From positions 1,255,001-1,319,000 of the forward strand of contig NZ_CP035107.1 in NCBI RefSeq assembly GCF_004088395.1: a stretch of DNA of 64,000 nucleotides. Direction: 5' to 3'. Below, in pieces: positions 20,020 to 28,345 of the stretch. Each line of letters begins with the position of its first letter. Position 1 is the stretch's first letter. The notes under the pieces are model-generated. The model ran no database searches. It was not told the origin of the DNA and saw nothing but the letters and a program-made list of their open reading frames with translations. Origin of the DNA: Ornithobacterium rhinotracheale (GTDB taxonomy: Bacteria; Bacteroidota; Bacteroidia; Flavobacteriales; Weeksellaceae). The translations under genes and the position numbers were made by a program.

Positions 20020-20700
20020 ATGAAAAGATTTTTTGCGACAGGAATTTTATTAATTTTAGGAATAAATTGGGCAAATGCACAGAGCCCAGATTTTGATAAA
20101 GAGGTAAGCGATAGCGCAATTGATTCCATTAACTGGGAGCAGCCCACCATTAAGCTAGAAGATGTAAACGCTTACTCTTTAAAATTTAATAAAGAAATTG
20201 AAAAAAAATACTACATCTGGCTGGAACGCCGTGTAGATGACATCTACCCCTTTCTGCAAAAGGCCGTTACGGAATATTATTTGGTGAAAGATAGCGCCGA
20301 GCATATCGCAAGCAAGCGCGAGCGCAGACGATATATTAAGAAACGCTACAATGAATTGGCCGACCAGTACGAGGCGAAATTAAAGCAACTTTCCACCTCA
20401 CGAGGGCAAATTTTAAGTAAGCTCATTCATAAGGAAACGGGCAAAACGACTTATGATATCATCAAAGAGCTACGCGGAGGCTTTTCGGCATTCTTGTGGA
20501 ATACAGCAGGCGGCGCCTTTGACATTGATTTAAAAAAGGAATTTAACCCAGAAAAAACACGCGAAGACCTATACCTCGCCGTGATTTTACAGCGCGGCAT
20601 TGCCAGCGGAAAATACCAGCCTATCGATAAAAATCCTACTCGCAGGAGGGAAAATCTGCGCCCAATTATTGAGGCGTTAAGAAAGGGAAGTAAATCTTAA
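20020..20700 (+). CDS. DUF4294 domain-containing secreted protein
   Basis: 226 aa with a cleavable signal peptide (MKRFFATGILLILGINWANA, cut before QS). The rest is a charged helical DUF4294 domain, found almost only in Bacteroidota; blocks WLERRVDDIYPFLQKAV and KRERRRYIKKRYNEL. Function unknown; periplasmic location is inferred from the signal. Confidence 0.88.
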   Translation: MKRFFATGILLILGINWANAQSPDFDKEVSDSAIDSINWEQPTIKLEDVNAYSLKFNKEIEKKYYIWLERRVDDIYPFLQKAVTEYYLVKDSAEHIASKRERRRYIKKRYNELADQYEAKLKQLSTSRGQILSKLIHKETGKTTYDIIKELRGGFSAFLWNTAGGAFDIDLKKEFNPEKTREDLYLAVILQRGIASGKYQPIDKNPTRRRENLRPIIEALRKGSKS

Positions 20701-20867
20701 TTATCTATTTCTAAGCAGAATTAAAGCAAACATTCAATAGCGGCAGCCCAAGTGCTGTGCTGTCTAGAATCTGTGCATAAAGAAAGTAAATTAAATCCAG
20801 AATGCAAGAATTTAAAAATATTTAAAATCTTTTCCAAAAATCGAGGGTAAAAACGCCAGAAAATCCT

Positions 20868-20875
20868 TAACTTTG
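20868..20875 (+). promoter_or_regulatory. Candidate -7 box of pta-ackA
   Basis: TAACTTTG (TAnnTTTG) 24 nt before the pta ATG. The 199-nt gap before pta otherwise shows nothing recognisable. Confidence 0.5.
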
Positions 20876-20899
20876 GGGTGAATTTTACACCCAATAAAA

Positions 20900-22987
20900 A
20901 TGAATAAAGGATTATACATTGCAACACTGGAGCCACACAGTGGTAAATCAATGATTATTTTAGGATTAATGCAATCCCTGCTCAGAAAAATGGCAAAGGT
21001 GGCTTACTTTAAACCCGTAGTCGCTAGCGAAGACGAAAAGGATAACCATATTGAGACGATTTTGAGCCACTTTGGGCTTAATACGCCTTATGATGAATGC
21101 TATGCCGTAACGCGTGATGAGCTGATTCACAATAGAAATGCAGGCAAAATCTCTGATTCGCTTGAAAAAATCATCGCAAAATACAAAAAGCTAGAAAGCA
21201 CCTACGATTTCGTCCTTGTGGAAGGTACCGATTTTATGGGCGGGAGCAGTGTTTTTGAATTTGATTGGAATATAAGCATCGCGAAAAACCTAGGGCTGCC
21301 CGTACTTTTAATCAGCACGGGAGTTGATAAATCTTTTAAAGAATTTGATAGAAACCTCGAAATGGCTTACAAATCATTCCAAAATCGTGATGTGCAAGTC
21401 ATTGGTGTGGTGGCCAATAAAGTCCTTGAGGAAAATGTGGAAACTTTGAAACAGCATTTGAATCAATATTTGCCAGAAAATGTGGAAAAAATCATCGTTC
21501 CGCTCGTCTCCGAATTGCAAAATCCAAGCATCGAGGAAATTGTGGCTGAATTAGATGCCGAGGTACTCGTTGGGAAAGAAAATTTAAGCAATCTCACAGG
21601 GAAATTTGCTGTGGGAGCTATGCAATTGCCCAACTTTTTAAATCATTTAGAGCAAAATGGGCTTGTAATCACCCCGGGCGACCGTGCCGACATCATTCTC
21701 GGCTCCTTGCAAGCGCACCACTCTGCCAAGTACCCAAGCGTGGCGGGCATTGTTTTGACAGGTGGAATTAAGCCTGAGGAAAGCATTATGCGCCTCATTG
21801 AGGGAACGCAACATAATATCCCAATCCTTTCGGTGCAGACTGGTACTTTTGAGACTACACAGAAGATTGGTGCCATTTGCTCCAATGTTTCAAAAGAAAA
21901 AATTACTAAAATTCAATCTTCTTTAGATACATTTGGAAAATTCGTTTCGCCAGAAAACTTTATACAATCTATGAATTCCTATCAAAATCAAGTGGTAACG
22001 CCTATGATGTTCCAGTACAGCTTGATTGATACGGCTAAAAAAGCACGCAAAAAAATTGTGCTACCAGAATCTGGCGACCCAAGAATTTTGACTGCAACAG
22101 AGAGACTTTCAAAATTAGGAATCGTAGATATTGTACTTCTCGGGAACGAAGAGCAAATCAAATCTCATCTAAAAGAGCTTAACTTGCAAGTGGATTTTGC
22201 CAATGTGGAAATCGTAGACCCTGAGAATTTTGATAAATTCGAGGATTATGTAAACACATTCTACGAGCTCAGAAAACACAAAGGTGTAAACATGGATATG
22301 GCGAGAGATACCATGAGAGATGTTTCCTACTTTGGTACTATGATGATTTACAAAGGCGATGCCGACGGAATGGTTTCTGGAGCTGTACACACTACGCAAC
22401 ACACCATTCGCCCTGCCCTACAATTTATCAAAACAAAGCCAGGTTGTTCAATTGTGAGCTCTGTATTCTTTATGTGCCTAGAAGATAGAGTTTCTGTATT
22501 CGGCGACTGTGCCATCAATCCAAATCCAACTGCTGAGCAATTAGCAGAAATCGCCATCTCCTCTGCAGAGAGTGCCGCAGCCTTTGGCATAGAACCCAAA
22601 GTGGCAATGCTCTCCTACTCCTCTGGCAACTCTGGAAAAGGTGCCGATGTAGACAAAGTGCGAGAAGCAACAGAATTGGTAAAAGCAAAACGCCCAGATT
22701 TGAAAATCGAAGGCCCTATCCAGTATGATGCGGCTGTAGATGCCAATGTAGGCCGTCAAAAAATGCCTGATTCCGAAGTAGCTGGACAAGCCTCTGTTTT
22801 AATCTTCCCAGATTTAAACACAGGAAACAACACCTACAAAGCGGTGCAAAGAGAAACTGGAGCTATCGCCATTGGGCCTATGTTACAAGGACTTAATCGC
22901 CCTGTAAACGATTTAAGTAGAGGTTGTACAGTAGATGATATCTTCAACACAGTAATCATCACAGCCATTCAGGCACAAGACTTTTAA
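20900..22987 (+). CDS. pta: Phosphate acetyltransferase Pta (long form)
   Basis: 695 aa, the two-part long form. The N-terminal P-loop/BioD-like region (about 1-210) begins LYIATLEPHSGKSMIILGLM, a DRTGG-type domain (about 215-335) follows, and the PTA catalytic domain occupies about 370-695 (KIVLPESGDPRILTATERL, SYSSGNSGKGADVDKV, DAAVDANVGRQKMP). Interconverts acetyl-CoA and acetyl phosphate. ackA follows 23 nt later, forming the classic acetate operon. Confidence 0.97.
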   Translation: MNKGLYIATLEPHSGKSMIILGLMQSLLRKMAKVAYFKPVVASEDEKDNHIETILSHFGLNTPYDECYAVTRDELIHNRNAGKISDSLEKIIAKYKKLESTYDFVLVEGTDFMGGSSVFEFDWNISIAKNLGLPVLLISTGVDKSFKEFDRNLEMAYKSFQNRDVQVIGVVANKVLEENVETLKQHLNQYLPENVEKIIVPLVSELQNPSIEEIVAELDAEVLVGKENLSNLTGKFAVGAMQLPNFLNHLEQNGLVITPGDRADIILGSLQAHHSAKYPSVAGIVLTGGIKPEESIMRLIEGTQHNIPILSVQTGTFETTQKIGAICSNVSKEKITKIQSSLDTFGKFVSPENFIQSMNSYQNQVVTPMMFQYSLIDTAKKARKKIVLPESGDPRILTATERLSKLGIVDIVLLGNEEQIKSHLKELNLQVDFANVEIVDPENFDKFEDYVNTFYELRKHKGVNMDMARDTMRDVSYFGTMMIYKGDADGMVSGAVHTTQHTIRPALQFIKTKPGCSIVSSVFFMCLEDRVSVFGDCAINPNPTAEQLAEIAISSAESAAAFGIEPKVAMLSYSSGNSGKGADVDKVREATELVKAKRPDLKIEGPIQYDAAVDANVGRQKMPDSEVAGQASVLIFPDLNTGNNTYKAVQRETGAIAIGPMLQGLNRPVNDLSRGCTVDDIFNTVIITAIQAQDF

Positions 22988-23010
22988 TTATCTAAAAAAT
23001 TAATCATATT

Positions 23011-24195
23011 ATGAATAAAAAAATATTAGTAATCAATTCGGGAAGCTCCTCGCTTAAATTTCAATTATTTGAAATGCCGCAAGAAAAAGTCCTAGCACAG
23101 GGCATTGTAGAGCGCATTGGGCAGGACATCTCTGCCATTCATTACAAAACAGATGAAGGCAAATTTTCCGCCGAATTAGAAATTCCAAATCACGAAGTGG
23201 CCCTAAAAGAAGTTACCACCAGATTGCTCGACCCCACAATTGGCGTCATCAGTAATGTGGAGGAGGTGGATATCGTGGCACACCGCGTGGTACACGGCGG
23301 AGAGGAATTTACCGAAACGGTGAAAATCACCCAAGAGGTAAAAGAGAAAATCAAAAGCCTATTCCCACTCGCACCACTGCACAACCCTGCCAACTTAAAG
23401 GGAATTGAGGTGGCCGAAAAACTTTTTAATAAAGCTACCCAAGTGGCCGTTTTTGATACCTCATTCTTCAAAACTCTGCCAGAATTCGTATACCGCTATG
23501 CCATTCCTAAGGATAAAACCGATAAAACGGGCATCAGAGTATACGGCTTCCACGGAATTTCCCATAAATATGTCTCTAAAAAGGCTTACGAGTACTTAAA
23601 CGATAATACCAAAAAATTAATCACCATTCACCTAGGAAACGGCTGCTCTATGACGGCGGTGAACCAAGGCAAAGCCGTGGACCACTCCCTTGGTTATGGG
23701 CCAAATGATGGCCTCATTATGGGAACACGCAGCGGCGCCATAGACCCCGCCGTGGTGGTAGCCTTGCAACAGCAAAACAATTGGAGCGCAGAGGAAGTCT
23801 CCAATTTCCTATCCAAAGAAAGCGGTATGAAAGGCCTCACAGGGCATAGCGATATGCGCGATATTGAGGACAAAGCCCTCACGGGCGACCAAGATTGCCA
23901 ACTGGCGCTTGATATGAATACCTACCGCATTAAAAAATTCATAGGCGCCTACATTGCAGCGCTAAACGGCGTAGATGCCCTTGTATTTACGGCGGGAATT
24001 GGCGAAAATAGCGATGTAGTGAGAGCCCTTGCTACAAAAGATTTAGAGTACTTAGGGATTAAAATTAATCCTGAGGAAAATAAAATCCGTAGCAAGGAAA
24101 TTCGCGAAATCAATACCGAAGATTCTAAAATCAAGGTGCTTGTAATCCCAACGAATGAAGAACTAGAAATGGCACAAGAGGCGTATAATTTATAG
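23011..24195 (+). CDS. ackA: Acetate kinase AckA
   Basis: 394 aa, full length. Makes ATP from acetyl phosphate. Signatures: INSGSSSLKFQLFE (N-terminal), HRVVHGG, AVFDTSFFKTLPE (catalytic Asp), YGFHGISHKY, IHLGNGCSM and MGTRSGAIDP, with FTAGIGENSDVVR near the C-terminus. Ends before a strong terminator. Confidence 0.98.
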   Translation: MNKKILVINSGSSSLKFQLFEMPQEKVLAQGIVERIGQDISAIHYKTDEGKFSAELEIPNHEVALKEVTTRLLDPTIGVISNVEEVDIVAHRVVHGGEEFTETVKITQEVKEKIKSLFPLAPLHNPANLKGIEVAEKLFNKATQVAVFDTSFFKTLPEFVYRYAIPKDKTDKTGIRVYGFHGISHKYVSKKAYEYLNDNTKKLITIHLGNGCSMTAVNQGKAVDHSLGYGPNDGLIMGTRSGAIDPAVVVALQQQNNWSAEEVSNFLSKESGMKGLTGHSDMRDIEDKALTGDQDCQLALDMNTYRIKKFIGAYIAALNGVDALVFTAGIGENSDVVRALATKDLEYLGIKINPEENKIRSKEIREINTEDSKIKVLVIPTNEELEMAQEAYNL

Positions 24196-24224
24196 AGAAA
24201 TTAAGTATAATATCTATTGATAAG

Positions 24225-24259
24225 GCGAATTTCCCTTTGGGGAAATTCGCTTTTTTTTT
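24225..24259 (+). terminator. Intrinsic terminator after ackA
   Basis: 10-bp perfect stem GCGAATTTCC / GGAAATTCGC (24225-24234, 24241-24250) with a 6-nt loop, followed by nine T. Confidence 0.9.
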
Positions 24260-24289
24260 GGCGGAAGGTTTAATATATCATTTTGAACT

Positions 24290-24412
24290 CTCCGGAGAGC
24301 TCCGGAAGTCTTGCCCAAATGATTTGTAATCTCCGGAGGGCTCCGGAAGTCTTGCCCAAATGATTTGTAACCTCCGGAGAGCTCCGGAAGTCTTACCCAA
24401 ATGATTTGTAAT
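24290..24412. repeat. Three tandem copies of a 41-bp repeat
   Basis: Copies at 24290-24330, 24331-24371 and 24372-24412 differ at only a few bases. Each starts CTCCGGAGAGCTCCGGAAG, two TCCGGA palindromes that also form a 7-bp stem (TCCGGAG / CTCCGGA), and ends CCCAAATGATTTGTAA. A fourth copy breaks off after CTC. The array is clearly GC-richer than its surroundings. There are no spacers, so it is not CRISPR. It sits between the ackA terminator and lpxK; the rest of this 346-nt gap shows only the lpxK promoter box. Confidence 0.9.
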
Positions 24413-24556
24413 CTCTGATGCTTTTTGTTACTTTCATTTTTTAGGCAAAAAGCATTCTGCGTGGGATTTTAATTATAATTCAAGAAAATAGTACTTTTAA
24501 CAGCGTTTCGGCATAAAACTTTTTAAAATCATTCTTAAAAATTGCTTTATCGAAAT

Positions 24557-24564
24557 TATATTTG
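24557..24564 (+). promoter_or_regulatory. -7 box directly before the lpxK start
   Basis: TATATTTG ends 4 nt before the ATG at 24569, so transcription should begin at or next to the start codon (leaderless mRNA). Confidence 0.5.
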
Positions 24565-24568
24565 CACT

Positions 24569-25618
24569 ATGAATTGGCGAAAATTACTAGCCCCCTTGTC
24601 TGCGATATGGTGGTGCGTTACGAGCATTAGGAATTTATTGTATAAAATTGGATTTTTCCCTGTAAAAAGTTTCAAAAAACCCGTCATCGTTATCGGGAAT
24701 TTGTCCACTGGCGGCACAGGGAAGACGCCGCACACCGTGTATGTGCTTGATTTGCTTAGGCGAAATTACCGCATAGCGGCGCTAAGCCGTGGTTATGGGC
24801 GCAGAACTTCGGGCTTTATTGTGGCGAATTACGATTCTAATGCGCGCCAAATTGGCGATGAGCCGATGCTCTTTTTTCACCGATTTAAAAATAGAATCGT
24901 GGTGAGTGTGGGCGAAAACCGTGTGGCGGCTGTGCGCGAATTATTTCAGCGATTTGCGCTAGATGCCGTGATTTTAGATGATGCATATCAGCACCGAGCG
25001 CTTAAAGCGGGTTTTTATATCCTGCTTACGGATTATAGCCATCTGTATAGCCAAGATTATGTGCTGCCTATGGGCGATTTGCGGGAGCCACGCAGTGGTG
25101 CCAAGCGGGCAAGCATTATAATAGTTACCAAATGCCCGCCTGATTTAAGCGAGGAGGAAAAGGAAAAGATTAAACGGAATTTGAAATTATTGCCCGAGCA
25201 GGAGCTATTTTTCTCGTATATAAATTATAGCGAAATGCTTTATAATGTATCGTTTAATGCAGACATTCGCCAAGCAGAAGATTGCCATGCGTTACTTATC
25301 ACAGGAATTGCAAAAAGCGATGATTTAGTGAAACACGCCGAGAGCAAATTCGTCTCCGTAAAGCATTTGAAATACCCAGACCACTACGACTTTAAGCCTA
25401 ATGATATTAAAGAAATTATCAAGGCTTACGATTCCCTGCCCTCGCCTAAAATTATGCTCACTACGGAGAAAGATTATATGAGATTGTGCCAAGAGCACGG
25501 AATTGTCAAAAAATTATACTATCTTCCGATTTCAATTGGTATAGATAAGCCAGAAAAGTTTAACGAAATTATTAGCAATTATGTACACAAAAATTCAAGA
25601 AGCAGCGAACTACATTAA
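24569..25618 (+). CDS. lpxK: Tetraacyldisaccharide 4'-kinase LpxK
   Basis: 349 aa from the ATG at 24569. This start fits the family opening MNWRKLLAPLSAIWWCVTSI; an upstream TTG lies before the promoter box. Inner-membrane-associated kinase adding the 4'-phosphate to the lipid A disaccharide. Walker A is GNLSTGGTGKTPH; further family blocks are ALSRGYGR, IGDEPMLF, VILDDAYQHRAL and LTTEKDYMRL. The 3' end overlaps punA by 38 nt, an unusually long overlap implying translational coupling. Confidence 0.95.
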   Translation: MNWRKLLAPLSAIWWCVTSIRNLLYKIGFFPVKSFKKPVIVIGNLSTGGTGKTPHTVYVLDLLRRNYRIAALSRGYGRRTSGFIVANYDSNARQIGDEPMLFFHRFKNRIVVSVGENRVAAVRELFQRFALDAVILDDAYQHRALKAGFYILLTDYSHLYSQDYVLPMGDLREPRSGAKRASIIIVTKCPPDLSEEEKEKIKRNLKLLPEQELFFSYINYSEMLYNVSFNADIRQAEDCHALLITGIAKSDDLVKHAESKFVSVKHLKYPDHYDFKPNDIKEIIKAYDSLPSPKIMLTTEKDYMRLCQEHGIVKKLYYLPISIGIDKPEKFNEIISNYVHKNSRSSELH

Positions 25619-26396
25619 AAATAAAATCGGGAATGAGATTCCTGAATTTGCCATCGTATTAGGCTCAGGGCTAGGCGCTCTGAAAGATGAGATTGAACCC
25701 CTTGTAAAGATTCCTTACACAGAGATTCCCAACTTTCCGCAGACTACTGTAAAGGGGCATAATGGAGAGCTTATTTTTGGCACCCTTGAAGGCAAAAAAG
25801 TGCTCCTAATGGCGGGTAGATTCCACTATTATGAGGGGTATAGTATGAAGGAAGTAACTTTTCCGTTCCGTGTTTTTCACCTCTTGGGGATTAAAAATTT
25901 AATCGTCTCCAATGCCTCTGGCGGAGTGAATCCTAACTTTAAAGTGGGCGATGTTATGGTAATTAGAGATCATATCAACATGTTTCCAGAGCACCCGTTG
26001 AGAGGGCAAAACATGGAAGAATTTGGTCCTCGTTTCCCAGAAATGAGCAAAGCCTATGATTATGATTTTATGACTAAATTTGATGAAATTGCCCAAAGAG
26101 AAAACATCGACCTTAAAAAAGGTGTGTATGTAGGCTTGCAAGGTCCCACCTTTGAAACCCCAGCAGAATACGGTATGGTGCGAGTACTTGGAGGCGATGC
26201 CGTGGGTATGAGTACAGTGCCAGAGGTAATTGTGGCAAGGCACCAAGGAATGCGCGTGGCTGCACTTTCTGTAATTACTGATTTGGGCGGTCCAGAAATT
26301 AGCATTCCAGTTTCTCATGAGGAGGTGCTGAATGCTGCAAATGTTGCAATGCCAAATGTGATTAAATTAGTGAAATCTCTCGTAGCAGAAAATTAA
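25581..26396 (+). CDS. punA: Purine nucleoside phosphorylase (PNP class, trimeric type)
   Basis: 271 aa, cleaving purine nucleosides with phosphate to base and ribose-1-phosphate for salvage. Signatures: AIVLGSGLGAL (phosphate loop), MAGRFHYYEGYSM, SNASGGVNPNF, QGPTFETPAEYGM and GGDAVGMSTVPEVIVARH (substrate Met and base-binding region). The start lies inside the lpxK 3' end. Confidence 0.95.
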   Translation: MYTKIQEAANYIKNKIGNEIPEFAIVLGSGLGALKDEIEPLVKIPYTEIPNFPQTTVKGHNGELIFGTLEGKKVLLMAGRFHYYEGYSMKEVTFPFRVFHLLGIKNLIVSNASGGVNPNFKVGDVMVIRDHINMFPEHPLRGQNMEEFGPRFPEMSKAYDYDFMTKFDEIAQRENIDLKKGVYVGLQGPTFETPAEYGMVRVLGGDAVGMSTVPEVIVARHQGMRVAALSVITDLGGPEISIPVSHEEVLNAANVAMPNVIKLVKSLVAEN

Positions 26397-26420
26397 TAAA
26401 AATTGATTTTTATATAATTA

Positions 26421-26452
26421 AAAAAGGAAGTTTGCACAAACTTCCTTTTTTT
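26421..26452. terminator. Bidirectional terminator between punA and the M14 peptidase
   Basis: 13-bp perfect stem (26421-26433 with 26438-26450), loop GCAC, A-run on one side and T-run on the other, between convergent genes. Confidence 0.9.
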
Positions 26453-26458
26453 GTTTTT

Positions 26459-27583
26459 CTATAAGTCGATTATTTCGCCGATTTTGGGCACTCGATTAGG
26501 ATTCTTATGAAATACGCAATTCTCAGCGAGTTTAGTTTCGTGTGCTACGCGATCCGACAAGTCTCCGATTTCATATATTTTAGGTACAAAATCAACTATT
26601 TGCTTTTTGGGATTAAGCACTTCTTCATACTGCACACCTATATCAGTTACAAATTCTGTGTTGCCATTCGTCAAAACGACCGAACGGAAAATAATATCAA
26701 TGGCTTTGTTATCATTTTGCGGAATTGAATGATAAACTTCCAGAGCATCTTCTGCAATCTCATGATTAAACGCAATATTATACAATCCTGCCAAAATTCC
26801 AAAAGCTGTAATTTTTCTTGTTTCGTTTCGTTGATAATCATTTGGAAAATGTCCCGACTCAAATAAAATAATTGGAATTCCCCATTTTTGAAAATTGTCT
26901 CCAGTAGCTTTTGGATAAAACTCATCACTAAAACGAGCAATATTCCAATGATACATTTGTAAACTTTTATAAATTTCACTTACATAATGAATCGATTGTT
27001 TACGAGATTCTGAAATAGTCCCTTTATTATCAAATACAGGAGCTAAAAGGGAAAGCGCAGCAGAATGTTTCGTGTTGTAAACATTAAAAATAGACCTTTG
27101 GTCGTGCAAATTAAATAAACAGTTGTAAATTTTAGTTTTTACTTGTCTTTGTAAAATCTGCATTTCAGGACTTGCCAATTGTAAAAAATCTCTGTTTACA
27201 TCAATCCCCATAGCATTTCTTCGGGTATAGGCATACGCCCCATCTGGATTCAATTGGGGAATAAATTCTATCTGTATTTTCTGCAATAATTCGTTTGAAA
27301 ATCCTTTAAAATCGGGATTTGTAAGCAGTTTAAAGGCATCAAACATCGCACGCGTACCACTACTCTCATTGCCATGCATTTGGCTCCATAGCAACACTTT
27401 ACTCTCTCCTGTTCCTAATGTTAATTTATAAATCGGTCTACCTTGAAACGATTGACCTATTATTTCGGATTGATAGGCATTTCTTTGTATCAAATCCTCA
27501 ACTATATGAAGTGGTAAATAACGAAGATCTAAGCCCTCTTCCTTCCACTCGTGATATTGACTGAATAGCTTTTCTAAATTCAT
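26459..27583 (-). CDS. M14 family zinc carboxypeptidase
   Basis: 374 aa. Metal ligands: HGNE in SQMHGNESSGTRA (HxxE) and His of NLHDQRSIFNV; substrate-binding Arg in RNAMGIDVNRDF; catalytic Glu probably in ILFESGHFPND. IIGQSFQGRPIYKLTLGTG is the family's usual opening strand. No signal peptide is seen, so it is probably cytosolic; the substrate is unknown. A bidirectional terminator separates it from punA. Confidence 0.88.
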   Translation of the reverse strand: MNLEKLFSQYHEWKEEGLDLRYLPLHIVEDLIQRNAYQSEIIGQSFQGRPIYKLTLGTGESKVLLWSQMHGNESSGTRAMFDAFKLLTNPDFKGFSNELLQKIQIEFIPQLNPDGAYAYTRRNAMGIDVNRDFLQLASPEMQILQRQVKTKIYNCLFNLHDQRSIFNVYNTKHSAALSLLAPVFDNKGTISESRKQSIHYVSEIYKSLQMYHWNIARFSDEFYPKATGDNFQKWGIPIILFESGHFPNDYQRNETRKITAFGILAGLYNIAFNHEIAEDALEVYHSIPQNDNKAIDIIFRSVVLTNGNTEFVTDIGVQYEEVLNPKKQIVDFVPKIYEIGDLSDRVAHETKLAENCVFHKNPNRVPKIGEIIDL

Positions 27584-27745
27584 AAAGTAAAGATACTAAT
27601 TTGATTTCAATTAAATTTATAGTTTACATTTCGCAACGATTAAAAAAATTCACATTACGAAAAAACATATTGAAGTGCTATTTTGTCAGTTTGAAATATT
27701 GTTTTTGATAAATGTATAATTCAAATGTATAAAAATATGATTATA

Positions 27746-27779
27746 AATATTTTACATCATTTAATTAAAGTAAAATATT
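27746..27779. promoter_or_regulatory. Distal inverted repeat, candidate XRE operator
   Basis: AATATTTTAC (27746-27755) and its exact complement GTAAAATATT (27770-27779), 14-nt spacer. The same half-site recurs at 27824. Confidence 0.5.
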
Positions 27780-27809
27780 AAATTTACTTTAAATGAAAAT
27801 GACTGAAAA

Positions 27810-27833
27810 AATATTTTAATATTGTAAAATATT
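27810..27833. promoter_or_regulatory. Proximal inverted repeat, candidate XRE operator
   Basis: AATATTTTAA (27810-27819) and GTAAAATATT (27824-27833), 9 of 10 paired, 4-nt spacer. It ends 3 nt before the -7 box, so a bound repressor would block RNA polymerase. Confidence 0.5.
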
Positions 27834-27836
27834 TTT

Positions 27837-27844
27837 TATATTTG
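27837..27844 (+). promoter_or_regulatory. -7 box of the XRE regulator gene
   Basis: TATATTTG ends 3 nt before the ATG at 27848, implying a leaderless transcript. Confidence 0.5.
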
Positions 27845-27847
27845 TAT

Positions 27848-28345
27848 ATGGACTATAAGAAAGTTATCGAAAATATTTTAGAGGTTTACAATCTTAACGC
27901 AGCAGAATTTGCTGAAAAAATTGATGTACAACGCTCCTCTATCTCACATATCCTATCGGGAAGAAATAATCCTAGCCTTGATTTTTTACTAAAAGTAAAA
28001 GAAAATTTTCCTGAGCTAAGATGGGAATATCTCATGCTAAAAAAATTACCGATGTATGAAATTGAAAATAAAGTAATTATGAGTAAAAAAATGGAAAATA
28101 ACCCGATTTTACCTTCTTTATTTGACGATATTCCATACGAAAGTGTATCAGAAGACGAAATATCGCCAAATACGAGCGTTAAAAATGTGGAAAAACAAGA
28201 AGAGAAAAGGGATACTCCTACTCTGCCTCCGAAGCAAGAATCACAGGAACAAAATGCAATAGCTACCAAAAAGGAAAAGCAAATCACGCGAGTAATTTGC
28301 TTTTATGATGATGGCAGCTTCGAGAGCTTCGAGCCAAGTCTTTAA
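27848..28345 (+). CDS. XRE-family helix-turn-helix regulator
   Basis: 165 aa from the ATG at 27848. The N-terminal HTH_3 domain (about 1-65) includes NAAEFAEKIDVQRSSISHIL and SGRNNPSLDFLLKVKENFP. A long polar, acidic linker (about 75-145) leads to a short conserved tail, RVICFYDDGSFESFEPSL, a layout frequent in Flavobacteria. Two dyads of one half-site lie upstream, so autoregulation is likely (inference). Its stop overlaps the convergent GNAT gene by 4 nt. Targets unknown. Confidence 0.88.
   Translation: MDYKKVIENILEVYNLNAAEFAEKIDVQRSSISHILSGRNNPSLDFLLKVKENFPELRWEYLMLKKLPMYEIENKVIMSKKMENNPILPSLFDDIPYESVSEDEISPNTSVKNVEKQEEKRDTPTLPPKQESQEQNAIATKKEKQITRVICFYDDGSFESFEPSL

Noticed and set aside
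24290-24412. 41-bp repeats as a CRISPR array
   Set aside because: Copies are directly adjacent with no spacers and no cas genes are present; same for 35148-35330.
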